Below the pieces are notes generated by a model. That model was not told where the DNA came from. It saw only the letters and a list, made by a program, of their open reading frames with translations, and made no database searches. Position numbers and translations under genes: made by a program. Shown in pieces: positions 16,748 to 24,953 of a DNA stretch of 64,000 nt. Position 1 is the stretch's first letter. The number at the start of each line of letters is the position of its first letter. The stretch is from an uncultured Acidobacteriota bacterium (GTDB lineage: Bacteria > Acidobacteriota > Thermoanaerobaculia > Gp7-AA8). Location of the stretch: NCBI GenBank assembly GCA_937870635.1, contig CALMZP010000147.1:1-64000 (forward strand), written 5' to 3'.

Positions 16748-17684
16748 GATTGTTTCCTCCGCGGCGGATGATACCGCGCACGATTCCGGTGACGATCCCG
16801 AAGTAGTAGGTGGCGTGATGCATGGCAAACGCGACAGGAATCATCGGCCACTTCGAGGGCGGAAGCCGCGTCGCCCGCGCACCGAGGACGAAGGTCAGGA
16901 TCGCGTAAGGAATGATGACCAGCGGGGCGAAGAGGATGCCGATCGTCCCCGCGACGAGAAAGGCGTGAATCCTGCCATTGCTCCGGTGCGCCCGTGATCC
17001 ACGGACGAGCAGCTCTCCCGTCTTGACCCGGTATCGCCATCGTTGCCGCAGGTAGGGTCCGGGGAAGGCGCGCCGCCGGTGATAAACGATCACCCCGTCG
17101 TGGTAGACCACCCGGCCGCGCTCGCGCAGCGACTCGAGCAGGGCCGTGTCTTCGCCGATGTAGCCGATCGACTCGTCGAAGCCGGTGAACGCCGACCGGC
17201 GCACGAACAGGTTGACCAGTGCGATCGCGCTCGCTGACCGGATTTCGAATACTCCCCGCCGCCCCTCGTGTGCCGCCACGCCGCTCCCGATGAACCGGGT
17301 CGAGAGCAACGTTTCCGACATCAGTTCGGCGGGGGTGGAGTCCGCCGGCGCGGGGTCGGGCCCGCCGAGAGCGAGCACGGCCGGATGGGCATCGAGGTAG
17401 GCGACCGCGGTGGCGAGCCAGCGCGGGTGCGCGAGGGCGTCGTCGTCGATGAAGGCCAGAATCTCTCCGGACGACACGGAAACTGCTCGATTTCTTCGAG
17501 TTGCGGGATTACGATTCGTCTCGACGACGTTCCTTACGCGGTTATCGAACGGGGCCGGCAGCGGCTCGGCCGAGACCAGAATCAGTTCAAACGGAAACGG
17601 TGCCTGCTGGCCGAGTACGGACGCGATGGCGCGTTCGGCATCGCCGCCCAGGCGCTCAACCGGCATGACGACGGAGACTTTCAA
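16722..17684 (-). CDS. GT2-family glycosyltransferase with C-terminal membrane segments
   Basis: GT-A fold glycosyltransferase. It begins MKVSVVMPVERLGG and has ETNRNPATRRNRAV, the metal-binding DDD-type motif AFIDDDALAHPRW and GEDTALLESLRERG. The C-terminal third has two hydrophobic helices (IHAFLVAGTIGILFAPLVII and the region after), so it is probably a membrane-bound surface-polysaccharide enzyme. The start is TTG at 17684, directly abutting the presumed start of the divergent GT2 gene; the next ATG (17666) would cut the first beta strand. 320 residues. The 3' end overlaps osmC. Confidence 0.8.
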   Translation of the reverse strand: MKVSVVMPVERLGGDAERAIASVLGQQAPFPFELILVSAEPLPAPFDNRVRNVVETNRNPATRRNRAVSVSSGEILAFIDDDALAHPRWLATAVAYLDAHPAVLALGGPDPAPADSTPAELMSETLLSTRFIGSGVAAHEGRRGVFEIRSASAIALVNLFVRRSAFTGFDESIGYIGEDTALLESLRERGRVVYHDGVIVYHRRRAFPGPYLRQRWRYRVKTGELLVRGSRAHRSNGRIHAFLVAGTIGILFAPLVIIPYAILTFVLGARATRLPPSKWPMIPVAFAMHHATYYFGIVTGIVRGIIRRGGNNHAESESRS

Positions 17685-18920
17685 CTGAAGCTCATTATCC
17701 AGATCCCTGCATACAACGAGGAAGCGACGATCGCGCAGACGCTGCGCGAAATCCCGAAGAAGATCGAAGGCGTCACCGCCATCGAGACGCTGGTCATCGA
17801 CGACGGTAGCACCGACAGGACCGTCGACGCGGCGCGCAAAGCGGGCGCGCACCACATCGTCCAGCTCAAGTCGCACCGCGGTCTCTCCGCCGCCTTCGTC
17901 GCCGGCATCGACGCCGCGATCCGCCTCGGCGCCGACGTCATCGTCAACACGGACGCCGACAACCAGTACGCGGCGGCGGACATGGCCCGCCTCATCTCCC
18001 CGATCGTGAAGGGTACGGCCGAAGTCGTGATCGGCGACCGCAACGTGTCGAGTTCACCGTACATGTCGCCGCTCAAGCGCGCGCTGCAGCGGATGGGCAG
18101 CTGGGCGGTCGGCCGGGTTTCCGGCGTGGCCGTTCCCGACGCGACGAGCGGGTTCCGCGCGTTCTCGCGCGAAGCCGCGCTGCAGATCAACGTGTTCAAT
18201 CCCTTCACGTACACCCTCGAAACCATCATCCAGTCCGGCAACCGCAACCTCGGCGTCCAGAGCGTGCCGGTGAAGACGAATGCGCCGACGCGCCCGTCGC
18301 GGCTCTATCGCGGCATGGGCACGTATCTGCGCAAATCGATCGTGACCGTGTTCCGCATCCACACGCTCTATCGGCCGCTGAAGACCTTCTTCGCGATGGG
18401 CACGGCCCTTGTGTTTGCGGGCGTCGTGCTCGGCGCGAGATTCCTCTGGTTCTTCGCGCAGGGCGACCGCGGCGGCCACGTTCAGTCGCTGATCCTCGCC
18501 GCTGTCTTCCTGATCACCGGATTCTTCACGTGGCTCATCGCGCTGCTGGCCGACCTCATCTCGGTGAACCGCCGCCTCAGCGAGGACATCCTCATCCGCC
18601 TCAAGCGAATGGAAGCGCCCCCCGCCATGCAGCAGCGCCGCGAACGGCCTCAGCGTGAGCGGTTCGAGCGCCCCCGCCGCGACGAACGCCCCGCAGCGGC
18701 AGCCGCGCCGGCGGCGCCCGCCGCGCCAGCCACGCAGTGGGTGTGGCTGCTCGACGAAGATAAGCTCGAAGACGAGGGATCGCCCGTGGCAGAAGAATCG
18801 ACCGCGTCGTCGCCGGCCGCCGCGGGTCCTGGCCGCCGTCGCCGCCGCCGCCGCGGCGGCTCGAGGCAGCATCCGGAGTTGCCGGGAAACCGCGGCAAGC
18901 ACCTGGCCGAGCCGGAGTAG
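17685..18920 (+). CDS. GT2 polyprenol-phosphate-glycosyltransferase-like protein with Arg-rich tail
   Basis: Dolichol/polyprenol-phosphate-mannose-synthase-like enzyme. The domain begins LIIQIPAYNEEATIAQTL, with VIDDGSTDRT, the NTDADNQY metal site and RNVSSSPYMSPLKRALQRMGSW. Two membrane helices follow (~240-300). The last ~110 residues are low complexity: Arg/Pro/Ala-rich, ending with a run of arginines (RRRRRRRGGS). No ATG, GTG or TTG precedes the first beta strand in frame without running deep into the opposite gene; CTG at 17685 is the best-placed start and would be unusual. 411 residues. Likely transfers a sugar to a lipid carrier at the inner membrane. Confidence 0.78.
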   Translation: MKLIIQIPAYNEEATIAQTLREIPKKIEGVTAIETLVIDDGSTDRTVDAARKAGAHHIVQLKSHRGLSAAFVAGIDAAIRLGADVIVNTDADNQYAAADMARLISPIVKGTAEVVIGDRNVSSSPYMSPLKRALQRMGSWAVGRVSGVAVPDATSGFRAFSREAALQINVFNPFTYTLETIIQSGNRNLGVQSVPVKTNAPTRPSRLYRGMGTYLRKSIVTVFRIHTLYRPLKTFFAMGTALVFAGVVLGARFLWFFAQGDRGGHVQSLILAAVFLITGFFTWLIALLADLISVNRRLSEDILIRLKRMEAPPAMQQRRERPQRERFERPRRDERPAAAAAPAAPAAPATQWVWLLDEDKLEDEGSPVAEESTASSPAAAGPGRRRRRRRGGSRQHPELPGNRGKHLAEPE

Positions 18921-18922
18921 AC

Positions 18923-18988
18923 AGTGGAGCCGCGGGCGATCTCGCCCGCCGATGCTCGAAGACCGCGGGCGGGATCGCCCGCGGCTCC
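18923..18988. repeat. Inverted pair of GCGGGCGA/TCGCCCGC elements
   Basis: GTGGAGCCGCGGGCGATCTC (18924 on) is mirrored by GGGATCGCCCGCGGCTCC ending at 18988. It lies between two convergent genes and would fold as a large hairpin on either transcript, so it may serve as a bidirectional terminator; no T-run is present. Confidence 0.82.
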
Positions 18989-18993
18989 CTTCC

Positions 18994-19797
18994 CTACCTC
19001 TGATACGCGCCGGCGAAGTGCGCGCTCACTTCGGCGGCACAGATCAGCTGCGGCGGGACATGCACGAGCGGATGGATCGCGTTGTAAGTGTGCCCTGCCG
19101 ACGCGATGATCAGCTTCGACGCGTCGGGCGAGGCTTCGGCGATTGCGTGCGCCTCTTCGACCGGCACGCTCTCGTCGCGCCCGCCATGGACCACGAGCAG
19201 CGGTACGCGCAGACGCCGCGCCGCCGCCTGGATGTCGAGCTGATCGCGGTTCGCTTCGTAATCGTCGAGCATCGCCGGCGACATCCGCATCACCTGCTTC
19301 GTGCGCTGGTTCACTTCCTCGAGGAATCCGTCGCGGCGCCACTTCTTCTTCGTGTCGTCGTCCCAGCGATCGACGGTCGCGATCGCGCTCCACGTGATCA
19401 CGCCGCGGAGATGCGGGATCAGATCCGCCGCGAGCAGCGCCACACCGCCTCCGCGCGAATGACCAAGCAGGAAGGTCGGGATGTCACCGAACCGCCGATG
19501 TGCATGCTCGGTAGCGCTCACCAGATCTGAGATCTGCGCCGAGTACGTGTCGCCCTCAAAAAGGTCGAGACGGTCGAAGGTCTCCAGGTTCTCGCCGATC
19601 CCGCTTCGCGACATGTTGAACCGGCAGACCATGTAGCCGTGATTGCAGAGGAATTCGGCAAGCCAGGGAAAGAATCCCCAGTCCTTGAATCCCTTGAACC
19701 CATGAACGACGACGACCATCGCCCGCGGGTCTTCGGGCACGTCGAAGTTCCCCCGGATCGGAAGCCCTTCAGACGACGGAATGGTGAATTCAGACAT
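18994..19797 (-). CDS. Alpha/beta hydrolase (serine aminopeptidase/esterase-like)
   Basis: Cytoplasmic alpha/beta-hydrolase of 267 residues. The oxyanion segment is VVVVHGFKGFKDWGF, the nucleophile elbow is LLGHSRGGGVAL (Ser ~113), the acid is in VVHGGRDESVPVEEA and the histidine in SAGHTYNAIHPL. The family includes acyl-peptide and ester hydrolases; the substrate is unknown. The ATG at 19797 overlaps the end of ychF by 8 bp, so it is translated from the ychF message. Confidence 0.85.
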   Translation of the reverse strand: MSEFTIPSSEGLPIRGNFDVPEDPRAMVVVVHGFKGFKDWGFFPWLAEFLCNHGYMVCRFNMSRSGIGENLETFDRLDLFEGDTYSAQISDLVSATEHAHRRFGDIPTFLLGHSRGGGVALLAADLIPHLRGVITWSAIATVDRWDDDTKKKWRRDGFLEEVNQRTKQVMRMSPAMLDDYEANRDQLDIQAAARRLRVPLLVVHGGRDESVPVEEAHAIAEASPDASKLIIASAGHTYNAIHPLVHVPPQLICAAEVSAHFAGAYQR

Positions 19798-20884
19798 TGA
19801 AGCGAAACAGAATCACGTCTCCATCCTGCACTTCGTATTCCTTTCCTTCCGAGCGCAGCTTTCCGGCTGCCCGCGCCGGTTGTTCGCCGCCGAGGGAGAC
19901 GTAGTCCTCGTAGGCGATGGTCTCGGCGCGGATGAAGCCCCGCTCGAAGTCGGAGTGGATCGCGCCTGCGGCTTCCGGCGCCTTCGCTCCGACGCGGATC
20001 GTCCACGCGCGAGCCTCCTTCGGCCCGACGGTGAAGAAGGTTTCCAGGCCGAGGAGTCGGTAGGCGGCGCGGATGAGCACGTCGAGACCGGGCTCCGACA
20101 AACCCATCTCACTGAGAAACTCGCGCCGCTCATCAGGAGGCAGCGTTGAAATCTGGGCCTCCAGCTCGCCGCAGATGACGACCACTTCGCCATGCTTTTC
20201 CTTCGCGATGGCGCGAACCACCTTCACGTTCGGAGTGTCGGCACCGAGGTCTCCCTCGCCGACATTCGCCACGAAGAGCACGGGCTTGACCGTGATGAGG
20301 TTCAGCTCCCGCAAGGCGCCCTTCTCGTCTGCCGTGAACTCGACGGCTCGCAGTGGCGTTCCCTGGTCCACCGCCGCGATCGCCTTCTGCAGCGCCTCGG
20401 CCATCAGGACGGCGTCTTTCTGGCCGACCCGCGCCATTTTGCTGATGCGCTCGTTGCGCTTGTTCAGCGTGTCGAGGTCCGCGAGCAGCAATTCGGTCTC
20501 GATGATCTCGATGTCGCGCGTGGGGTCGACGCTGTGCTCGACGTGCACGACGTTGGGATCCTCGAAGCATCGCACCACGTGAAGGATCGCGTCCGTCTCG
20601 CGGATGTTGGCCAGGAACTGGTTGCCCAGCCCCTCCCCTTTGCTCGCGCCCCGAACGAGGCCGGCGATGTCGACCACCTTCAGATCGGTATAGATGGTCT
20701 GCCTGCTGTCGGCGATCTTCGCAAGCTTGTCCAGCCGCTGATCGACGACCGGCACAATGCCTACGTTCGGTTCAATGGTGCAGAAAGGATAGTTCGCGCT
20801 CTGCGCGCCCGCGGCCGTGAGCGCGTTGAAGATCGTCGACTTCCCCACGTTCGGAAGCCCGACGATACCGACTGACAAACCCAT
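19790..20884 (-). CDS. ychF: Obg-family ATPase YchF
   Basis: Universally conserved redox-regulated P-loop NTPase that prefers ATP and associates with ribosomes. The 364-residue product has G1 [14 protein letters not shown] near the start, G3 [14 protein letters not shown], the modified G4 (NVGE in [10 protein letters not shown]) and a C-terminal TGS domain ([16 protein letters not shown]... [14 protein letters not shown]). The start ATG at 20884 is preceded by GGAG; the longer frame to 20926 is not needed. It is first in an operon with an alpha/beta hydrolase. Confidence 0.95.
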   Translation of the reverse strand: MGLSVGIVGLPNVGKSTIFNALTAAGAQSANYPFCTIEPNVGIVPVVDQRLDKLAKIADSRQTIYTDLKVVDIAGLVRGASKGEGLGNQFLANIRETDAILHVVRCFEDPNVVHVEHSVDPTRDIEIIETELLLADLDTLNKRNERISKMARVGQKDAVLMAEALQKAIAAVDQGTPLRAVEFTADEKGALRELNLITVKPVLFVANVGEGDLGADTPNVKVVRAIAKEKHGEVVVICGELEAQISTLPPDERREFLSEMGLSEPGLDVLIRAAYRLLGLETFFTVGPKEARAWTIRVGAKAPEAAGAIHSDFERGFIRAETIAYEDYVSLGGEQPARAAGKLRSEGKEYEVQDGDVILFRFNV

Positions 20885-20947
20885 GTTTTCAATACTCCGG
20901 TAACAATAGTCCCGGGCCGTAACCACAGCGGGATCAACGCGATTCCT

Positions 20948-20976
20948 GCGAATTGAGAATTCTCAATCCTCAATTC
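20948..20976. repeat. Short palindrome of ATTGAGR words
   Basis: GAATTGAGAATTCTCAATCCTCAATTC consists of 7-bp ATTGAGA/ATTGAGG words in both orientations. The glucokinase stop TGA (20970-20972 on the minus strand) is read from one of these words, so this is a minimal form of the heptamer palindromes. Confidence 0.7.
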
Positions 20977-21899
20977 CTTCGCGCCGCCTCGACCGCCCCG
21001 ATCAGTCCCACCGTCTCGTCGACGACGAGATCAACGGGCATGCCACGCATCAGATCGCTGAAGCGGCCCTTCCTGGTGAACGCAGCGACGAACCGCCCGT
21101 CAGTGAAGAATTGCATGTTCTTCGCGGCGATTCCGCCGGCGAGAAAGACCCCGCCCCGCGCCAGCACGCGAAGAGCCATGTTCCCCGCCTCGGCACCGTA
21201 GATGTCGACGAAGATCTGCATCGTGCGGATCGCCGCGGCGTCGCCCGCCGCGGCGAGAGCGGAGATTTCCGCGGGATCTTTCCCCTGCCCGGTCACGAAC
21301 TGGTAGATGCTCTCCAGCCCCATGCCGGACAGAAGCCGTTCCCAGCTCACATGTCCGGCGTATTTTTTCTGCAGTGCCAGGAGCAATCGTGTCTGCTCTT
21401 CATCCTGGGGCGCGAAATCAGCGTGGCCCCCTTCGCCCGGGACGACCACCCATCCGCCGGACGGATGAAAGGTCACGATCGCTTCGCCGAGTCCCGTCCC
21501 GGCACCGAGGACGGCCATTGGCGAAGTGCGGTCGCGCGTGCCGCGGTTGAGCGGCAGCAGATCGCCTTCGGCCAGGAAAGGCATGCCGAGCGCGATCGCG
21601 TAGAAGTCGTTGATGAGAGAGACGCTGGGGATGCGGAACAGCGTAGCCAGCCGCGACGCATCGACAAACCATCCGAGGTTGGTGATCTCCGCGGTTCCCC
21701 CGAAAACGGGACCGGCCACGGCGAAGCATGCGCTGTCGACGGGGCCGGGACACATCCGGACGAAAGCCGAGAGGAGATCGTCGAAGCCGCTGAACGCAGC
21801 GCTCTCGAATCGATGCTCGGCGAGAATCTGCCCGTTCGCTTCGACACAGCGAAGAAGGGACTTCGTTCCGCCGACATCTCCCGCGATGACACGCCGCAC
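20970..21899 (-). CDS. glk: Glucokinase
   Basis: ATP-dependent hexokinase of the bacterial glucokinase family, making glucose 6-phosphate in the cytoplasm. Motifs: phosphate-1 VIAGDVGGTKSLL at the N-terminus, sugar-binding LINDFYAIALGM, phosphate-2 AVLGAGTGLGEA, EGGHADFAP and the adenosine segment VFLAGGIAAKN. The frame is open to 21965, but the first ~20 codons there are repeat DNA; GTG at 21899 gives a normal N-terminus (MRRVIAGD) and 309 residues. No strong ribosome binding site is visible. The stop codon lies in a repeat word. Confidence 0.9.
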   Translation of the reverse strand: MRRVIAGDVGGTKSLLRCVEANGQILAEHRFESAAFSGFDDLLSAFVRMCPGPVDSACFAVAGPVFGGTAEITNLGWFVDASRLATLFRIPSVSLINDFYAIALGMPFLAEGDLLPLNRGTRDRTSPMAVLGAGTGLGEAIVTFHPSGGWVVVPGEGGHADFAPQDEEQTRLLLALQKKYAGHVSWERLLSGMGLESIYQFVTGQGKDPAEISALAAAGDAAAIRTMQIFVDIYGAEAGNMALRVLARGGVFLAGGIAAKNMQFFTDGRFVAAFTRKGRFSDLMRGMPVDLVVDETVGLIGAVEAARRN

Positions 21900-21920
21900 C
21901 GGCCGATAATACTTGCTGGG

Positions 21921-21986
21921 AACGAACGATGAACGATGAATGATGAACGATGAGAATTCTGCCACCGACCATCGATCATTGTTCGT
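21921..21986. repeat. Heptamer palindrome (ATGAACG word)
   Basis: The left arm (21921-21953) has units GAACGAT and GAATGAT; the right arm (21969-21986) has ATCGATCATTGTTCG. It is the same word class as the palindrome at 886-1040. It occupies the glucokinase leader, where promoter and ribosome binding site would be expected. Confidence 0.78.
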
Positions 21987-21999
21987 TTGAAGACGTCCT

Positions 22000-22695
22000 T
22001 CACGCTTCGTTCAGGTGTCGCGCGAACCACTTCCGCGCCAGGCCGGCCACCGTTTCGAGCTTTCCTGGCTCCTCGAAGAGATGCGACGCGCCGGGAACGA
22101 TCGTCATCTCGCGCGCGCAGGTCATACGGGCGAGTGCGTCGCTGTTCATCTCGATGACCGGGACGTCGTCACCGCCGACGATCAGCAGCGTCGGAGCTTT
22201 CACGTGCGGCAATGCGTCGCCGGCCAGATCGGGTCTGCCCCCGCGAGATACCACTGCCGCAACGCGCTCCGGCACTTCCGCCGCAGCGACGAGAGCCGCG
22301 GCTCCCCCTGTGCTCGCCCCGAAGAACCCGATCGGAAGATGTCCCGCCTCGGGCTGTTCGGCGAGCCAGTCGACGGTGCCGACGAGACGCTGCGCGAGCA
22401 TCTCGATGTTGAAGCGAAGCTGGGCGTCGCGCGCGTCGATGGCCTCTTCACTCGGCGTGAGCAGATCCAGCAGCAGCGTGGCGAATCGCGAAGCGTGAAA
22501 GTAGTGACTCATGCGCTCGGTGCGCGGCAGATAGATGACGCCGATGGCGCGCTGCAGCATCGGCTTCTCGAGCGCCGCGGCGGCATCGTTTCCGCGCAGC
22601 GGCAGGTAGAACTCCGGGACACCCCACTCGAACCGACCTTCGAATGGACTGCCGGAATCCGATCGTTGAACTCGGATGGACCGGCGCGGATCCAT
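22000..22695 (-). CDS. Dienelactone-hydrolase-like alpha/beta hydrolase, oxyanion loop altered
   Basis: A 231-residue hydrolase of the type that usually follows or is fused to a phosphoribosyltransferase domain. The nucleophile elbow GFFGASTGGAAAL, acid LLIVGGDD and histidine GASHLFEE are present. In relatives an HGSGSSR motif (oxyanion loop) comes before the FATLLLDLLTPSEEA block; here that place reads VIYLPRTERMSHYFH, about 14 residues shorter, so activity is doubtful. The ATG at 22695 shares one base with the upstream stop (TGATG), showing tight coupling to the phosphoribosyltransferase gene. Function of the pair is unknown. Confidence 0.75.
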   Translation of the reverse strand: MDPRRSIRVQRSDSGSPFEGRFEWGVPEFYLPLRGNDAAAALEKPMLQRAIGVIYLPRTERMSHYFHASRFATLLLDLLTPSEEAIDARDAQLRFNIEMLAQRLVGTVDWLAEQPEAGHLPIGFFGASTGGAAALVAAAEVPERVAAVVSRGGRPDLAGDALPHVKAPTLLIVGGDDVPVIEMNSDALARMTCAREMTIVPGASHLFEEPGKLETVAGLARKWFARHLNEA

Positions 22696-23360
22696 CACTT
22701 CTTCTCCGCAGCCGCGTTCGCGCGATCCAGCAGCTCGTGCACCTCGTCGTCTTCCGTCTGCGAGAAGTCGCGATACCAGAGGCCGACCGCGTCGAACGGC
22801 TCCGGCGTCCGCAGACAGACGATGTCGTCGACCTCGGCCTTCAATTCGTTGCACGTCTGCCGGGCGGCCACCGGAACGGCGACGATCACCGCGGCCGGTT
22901 CCATGGCCCGCAGCGCGCGCACCGCGGCGCGCATCGTCGAGCCGGTGGCGAGGCCGTCGTCCACGATCACGACCATCCGTCCCTTCACGTGCAAGGGTGG
23001 CCGCGAGCCTCGATATGACTGTTCGCGACGCTCCAGCTCGAGCTGCTCCCGCGCCGCGACCTCGTCGATCTTCGCCTGCGGCACCGGAACGTAGCGGAGG
23101 ACGTCCTGGTTGAGGACGCGGACCCCGCCGGATGCGATCGCGCCCATGGCCAGCTCCTCATGACCGGGGACGCCGAGCTTGCGCACAATGAACACATCGA
23201 GCGGCGCGCCCAGCGCCTCGGCGGCGTGGAATGCCACCGGAACTCCTCCGCGCGGCAACGCAAGGACGATGACGTCGCCGCGTGATTTCAGTTTCCGCTG
23301 CAACTCGAGGCCGACCGCGCGGCCCGCTTCATGTCTGTCGGCGTAACGCTCAGATCGCAT
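22695..23360 (-). CDS. Phosphoribosyltransferase-domain protein
   Basis: Type I phosphoribosyltransferase fold, 221 residues. The PRPP-binding motif is MVVIVDDGLATGSTMRAAV (~125-143), with LALPRGGVPVAFHAAEALGAPLDVFIVRKLGVPGHEELAMGAI before it, the arrangement seen in the large family of stand-alone phosphoribosyltransferases linked to dienelactone hydrolases. No specific base can be named. The start ATG at 23360 lies within the 3' end of the small HTH gene (11-bp overlap), and its stop overlaps the hydrolase start. Confidence 0.85.
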   Translation of the reverse strand: MRSERYADRHEAGRAVGLELQRKLKSRGDVIVLALPRGGVPVAFHAAEALGAPLDVFIVRKLGVPGHEELAMGAIASGGVRVLNQDVLRYVPVPQAKIDEVAAREQLELERREQSYRGSRPPLHVKGRMVVIVDDGLATGSTMRAAVRALRAMEPAAVIVAVPVAARQTCNELKAEVDDIVCLRTPEPFDAVGLWYRDFSQTEDDEVHELLDRANAAAEKK

Positions 23361-23559
23361 GGGGCCAGTGCGCCCGCGAATCGTCTTCCTTCTGACGAAG
23401 AACCTGCTCGACCGCATGCGGAAAGGCGATGGGAGCGACTTCCTCTTCCCATTCCGTCACCGAAGTAATCGGCACCCCGATCGCGTGCGCGAGCCGCTCA
23501 CGGCTCAACCCGGCGCGCAATCTCCGTGACCGAAGCTCACTGCCGGAGAGGCGTTCCAT
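23350..23559 (-). CDS. Mini HTH (XRE-like) protein
   Basis: A 69-residue protein consisting almost only of a Cro/C1-type helix-turn-helix: LSGSELRSRRLRAGLSRERLAHAIGVPITSVTEWEEEV. A DNA-binding role is likely, perhaps autoregulation of this overlapping gene stack. The ATG at 23559 (preceded by GGTGAGC) was preferred to the longer frame to 23613. It overlaps the 3' end of the hydroxylase gene by 23 bp and the 5' end of the phosphoribosyltransferase gene by 11 bp. Confidence 0.7.
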   Translation of the reverse strand: MERLSGSELRSRRLRAGLSRERLAHAIGVPITSVTEWEEEVAPIAFPHAVEQVLRQKEDDSRAHWPHAI

Positions 23560-24385
23560 GCTCACCGAAAGGAGCACGATGCATTCCAGATTTTCCTCTG
23601 CTGAAATCGCCATCTGTCGGCCTCAGCGGCATCACCATGATCTTCGGAAGTGTGACCTCGCCTGGACCGAGATAGGCGGGAACGCCGATGGTGATCGCAT
23701 CCTGAGGTACGTCGAGGCGGAACGTTCCGTGGAGGCGATCCCAGACTGACAGCAGGCTCGACCAGTTGCTGTCCATCTCCTCGCGCACTTCGGAATGGTG
23801 GATCGCATGCATGCGCGGCGTCACGATGACCGCTGACAACGCGCGCTCGACGGTCCACGGCAGCGCGATCTTCGAATGATGAAAGAAGATCGAGAGCAGG
23901 AGCAGCGCCTGCCAGATCGTCAGCGAGGCCGCGTCGGGACCGATCAATCGGATCTGCATCAGCCTGACGACACCGGCGAGAGTCATCTCCCCGAAATGGA
24001 AGCGCAGCCCCGTCCAGGAGTCGAGATCGAGGTCGACGTGGTGAACGCGATGGAATCTCCAGAGAAACGGCGCACGATGATTCACCCAGTGCCAGACCCA
24101 GAGTGTGTAATCGAGGAGAAGGATCCCGGCGATGACGCGCAGCGGACGCGGCAACGTCATCTGCCGAAGCAGTCCCTGCCCTTGAGCCAGCACTTTCTCC
24201 GCCCGGGGCCCTACGAGGCGCTCCTGCATGAAGGCAGTGGCCACCGCGCTCATCGCGGCCATGGTGAGGTCGCGCAGGACGTGCCGGGATTTCTTCTCAA
24301 CACGGCGCCGAAGTGGCCGGACCTCTTCCAGTACGGCGATCGCGACGAATCCGAGGGCGAGGAATGCTCCACGTTTCGAGCCCAT
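23537..24385 (-). CDS. Fatty acid hydroxylase / sterol desaturase family membrane protein
   Basis: Integral membrane di-iron oxygenase of 282 residues. It has four to five hydrophobic helices and the three histidine boxes of the family: HWVNH, HRVHH and HAIHHS. Such enzymes hydroxylate or desaturate lipid chains, carotenoids or sterols with O2; the substrate is unknown. The C-terminus (RGKSGMHRAPFGEHGTPLRQ) is hydrophilic. It is the first gene of the stack continuing into the HTH, phosphoribosyltransferase and hydrolase genes, and is divergent from a receiver gene 36 bp away. Confidence 0.85.
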   Translation of the reverse strand: MGSKRGAFLALGFVAIAVLEEVRPLRRRVEKKSRHVLRDLTMAAMSAVATAFMQERLVGPRAEKVLAQGQGLLRQMTLPRPLRVIAGILLLDYTLWVWHWVNHRAPFLWRFHRVHHVDLDLDSWTGLRFHFGEMTLAGVVRLMQIRLIGPDAASLTIWQALLLLSIFFHHSKIALPWTVERALSAVIVTPRMHAIHHSEVREEMDSNWSSLLSVWDRLHGTFRLDVPQDAITIGVPAYLGPGEVTLPKIMVMPLRPTDGDFSRGKSGMHRAPFGEHGTPLRQ

Positions 24386-24392
24386 GCGAGGC

Positions 24393-24398
24393 TACAAT
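24393..24398 (+). promoter_or_regulatory. Candidate -10 box (TACAAT)
   Basis: TACAAT lies 23 bp before the ATG of the receiver gene, in the 36-bp gap between two divergent genes. No good -35 hexamer is seen at the expected distance, so this is only a suggestion. Confidence 0.3.
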
Positions 24399-24421
24399 AG
24401 CCGCACTGCACGCCCCCTTCC

Positions 24422-24838
24422 ATGAAACGCGCCCTGGTCGTCGACGACGAAACCCCCATCCGGAACCTGCTTGCAGCCGTGCTCAGGCGTGAACGCATCC
24501 CTGCGGACACCGCGGCCGATGGAGCAGAGGCGATGGAACTGCTGACCAGTACGAGCTACGCCTGCGTCGTGCTCGACCTGATGATGCCGATCATGAACGG
24601 GCGAGACGTCATCGACGGCATGCTGCGCAACCGGATCCCGCAGGTGCCGGTCATCGTCATCACCGCCGCCGGCGAAGGCGCGACCTACGACCTCGATCCC
24701 CAGGTCGTCAAGCTGATCATCCGCAAGCCTTTCGAGGTGATGCGCGTGATCGAGGCCGTGCGCGCGTTCTGCGCCGAAGCCGAGGACGGCGATCTGGCCA
24801 CAGACTGGAAGAGCGACTCCCACACATTGCCGATGTAG
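24422..24838 (+). CDS. Response-regulator receiver protein
   Basis: Single-domain CheY-like protein of 138 residues. Acidic residues D8/D9 (ALVVDDETP), phosphoacceptor D52 (VVLDLMMPIMNG), the switch threonine in VIVITAAGEG and the lysine in LIIRKPFE are all present. There is no output domain; a 25-residue C-terminal tail follows. No kinase gene is adjacent, so its partner is unknown. Divergent from the fatty-acid-hydroxylase-like gene. Confidence 0.88.
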   Translation: MKRALVVDDETPIRNLLAAVLRRERIPADTAADGAEAMELLTSTSYACVVLDLMMPIMNGRDVIDGMLRNRIPQVPVIVITAAGEGATYDLDPQVVKLIIRKPFEVMRVIEAVRAFCAEAEDGDLATDWKSDSHTLPM

Positions 24839-24845
24839 GTGCGAG

Positions 24846-24953
24846 AGACGCGGGCGAGGTCGCCCGCGCTCCATCGTCATCGCATTGGAGCCGCGGGCGA
24901 TCCCGCCCGCGGGCTCTTGATCACGGCGGGCGGGATCGCCCACCGCTCCCCTA
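24846..24953. repeat. Three GCGGGCGA/TCGCCCGC elements between convergent genes
   Basis: Copies at 24847-24872, 24894-24926 and 24930-24950 fill the whole gap between the receiver gene and the TonB receptor gene, which converge here. The last copy ends at the TonB receptor's stop codon. Likely acts as a terminator-like structure on both strands. Confidence 0.82.
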
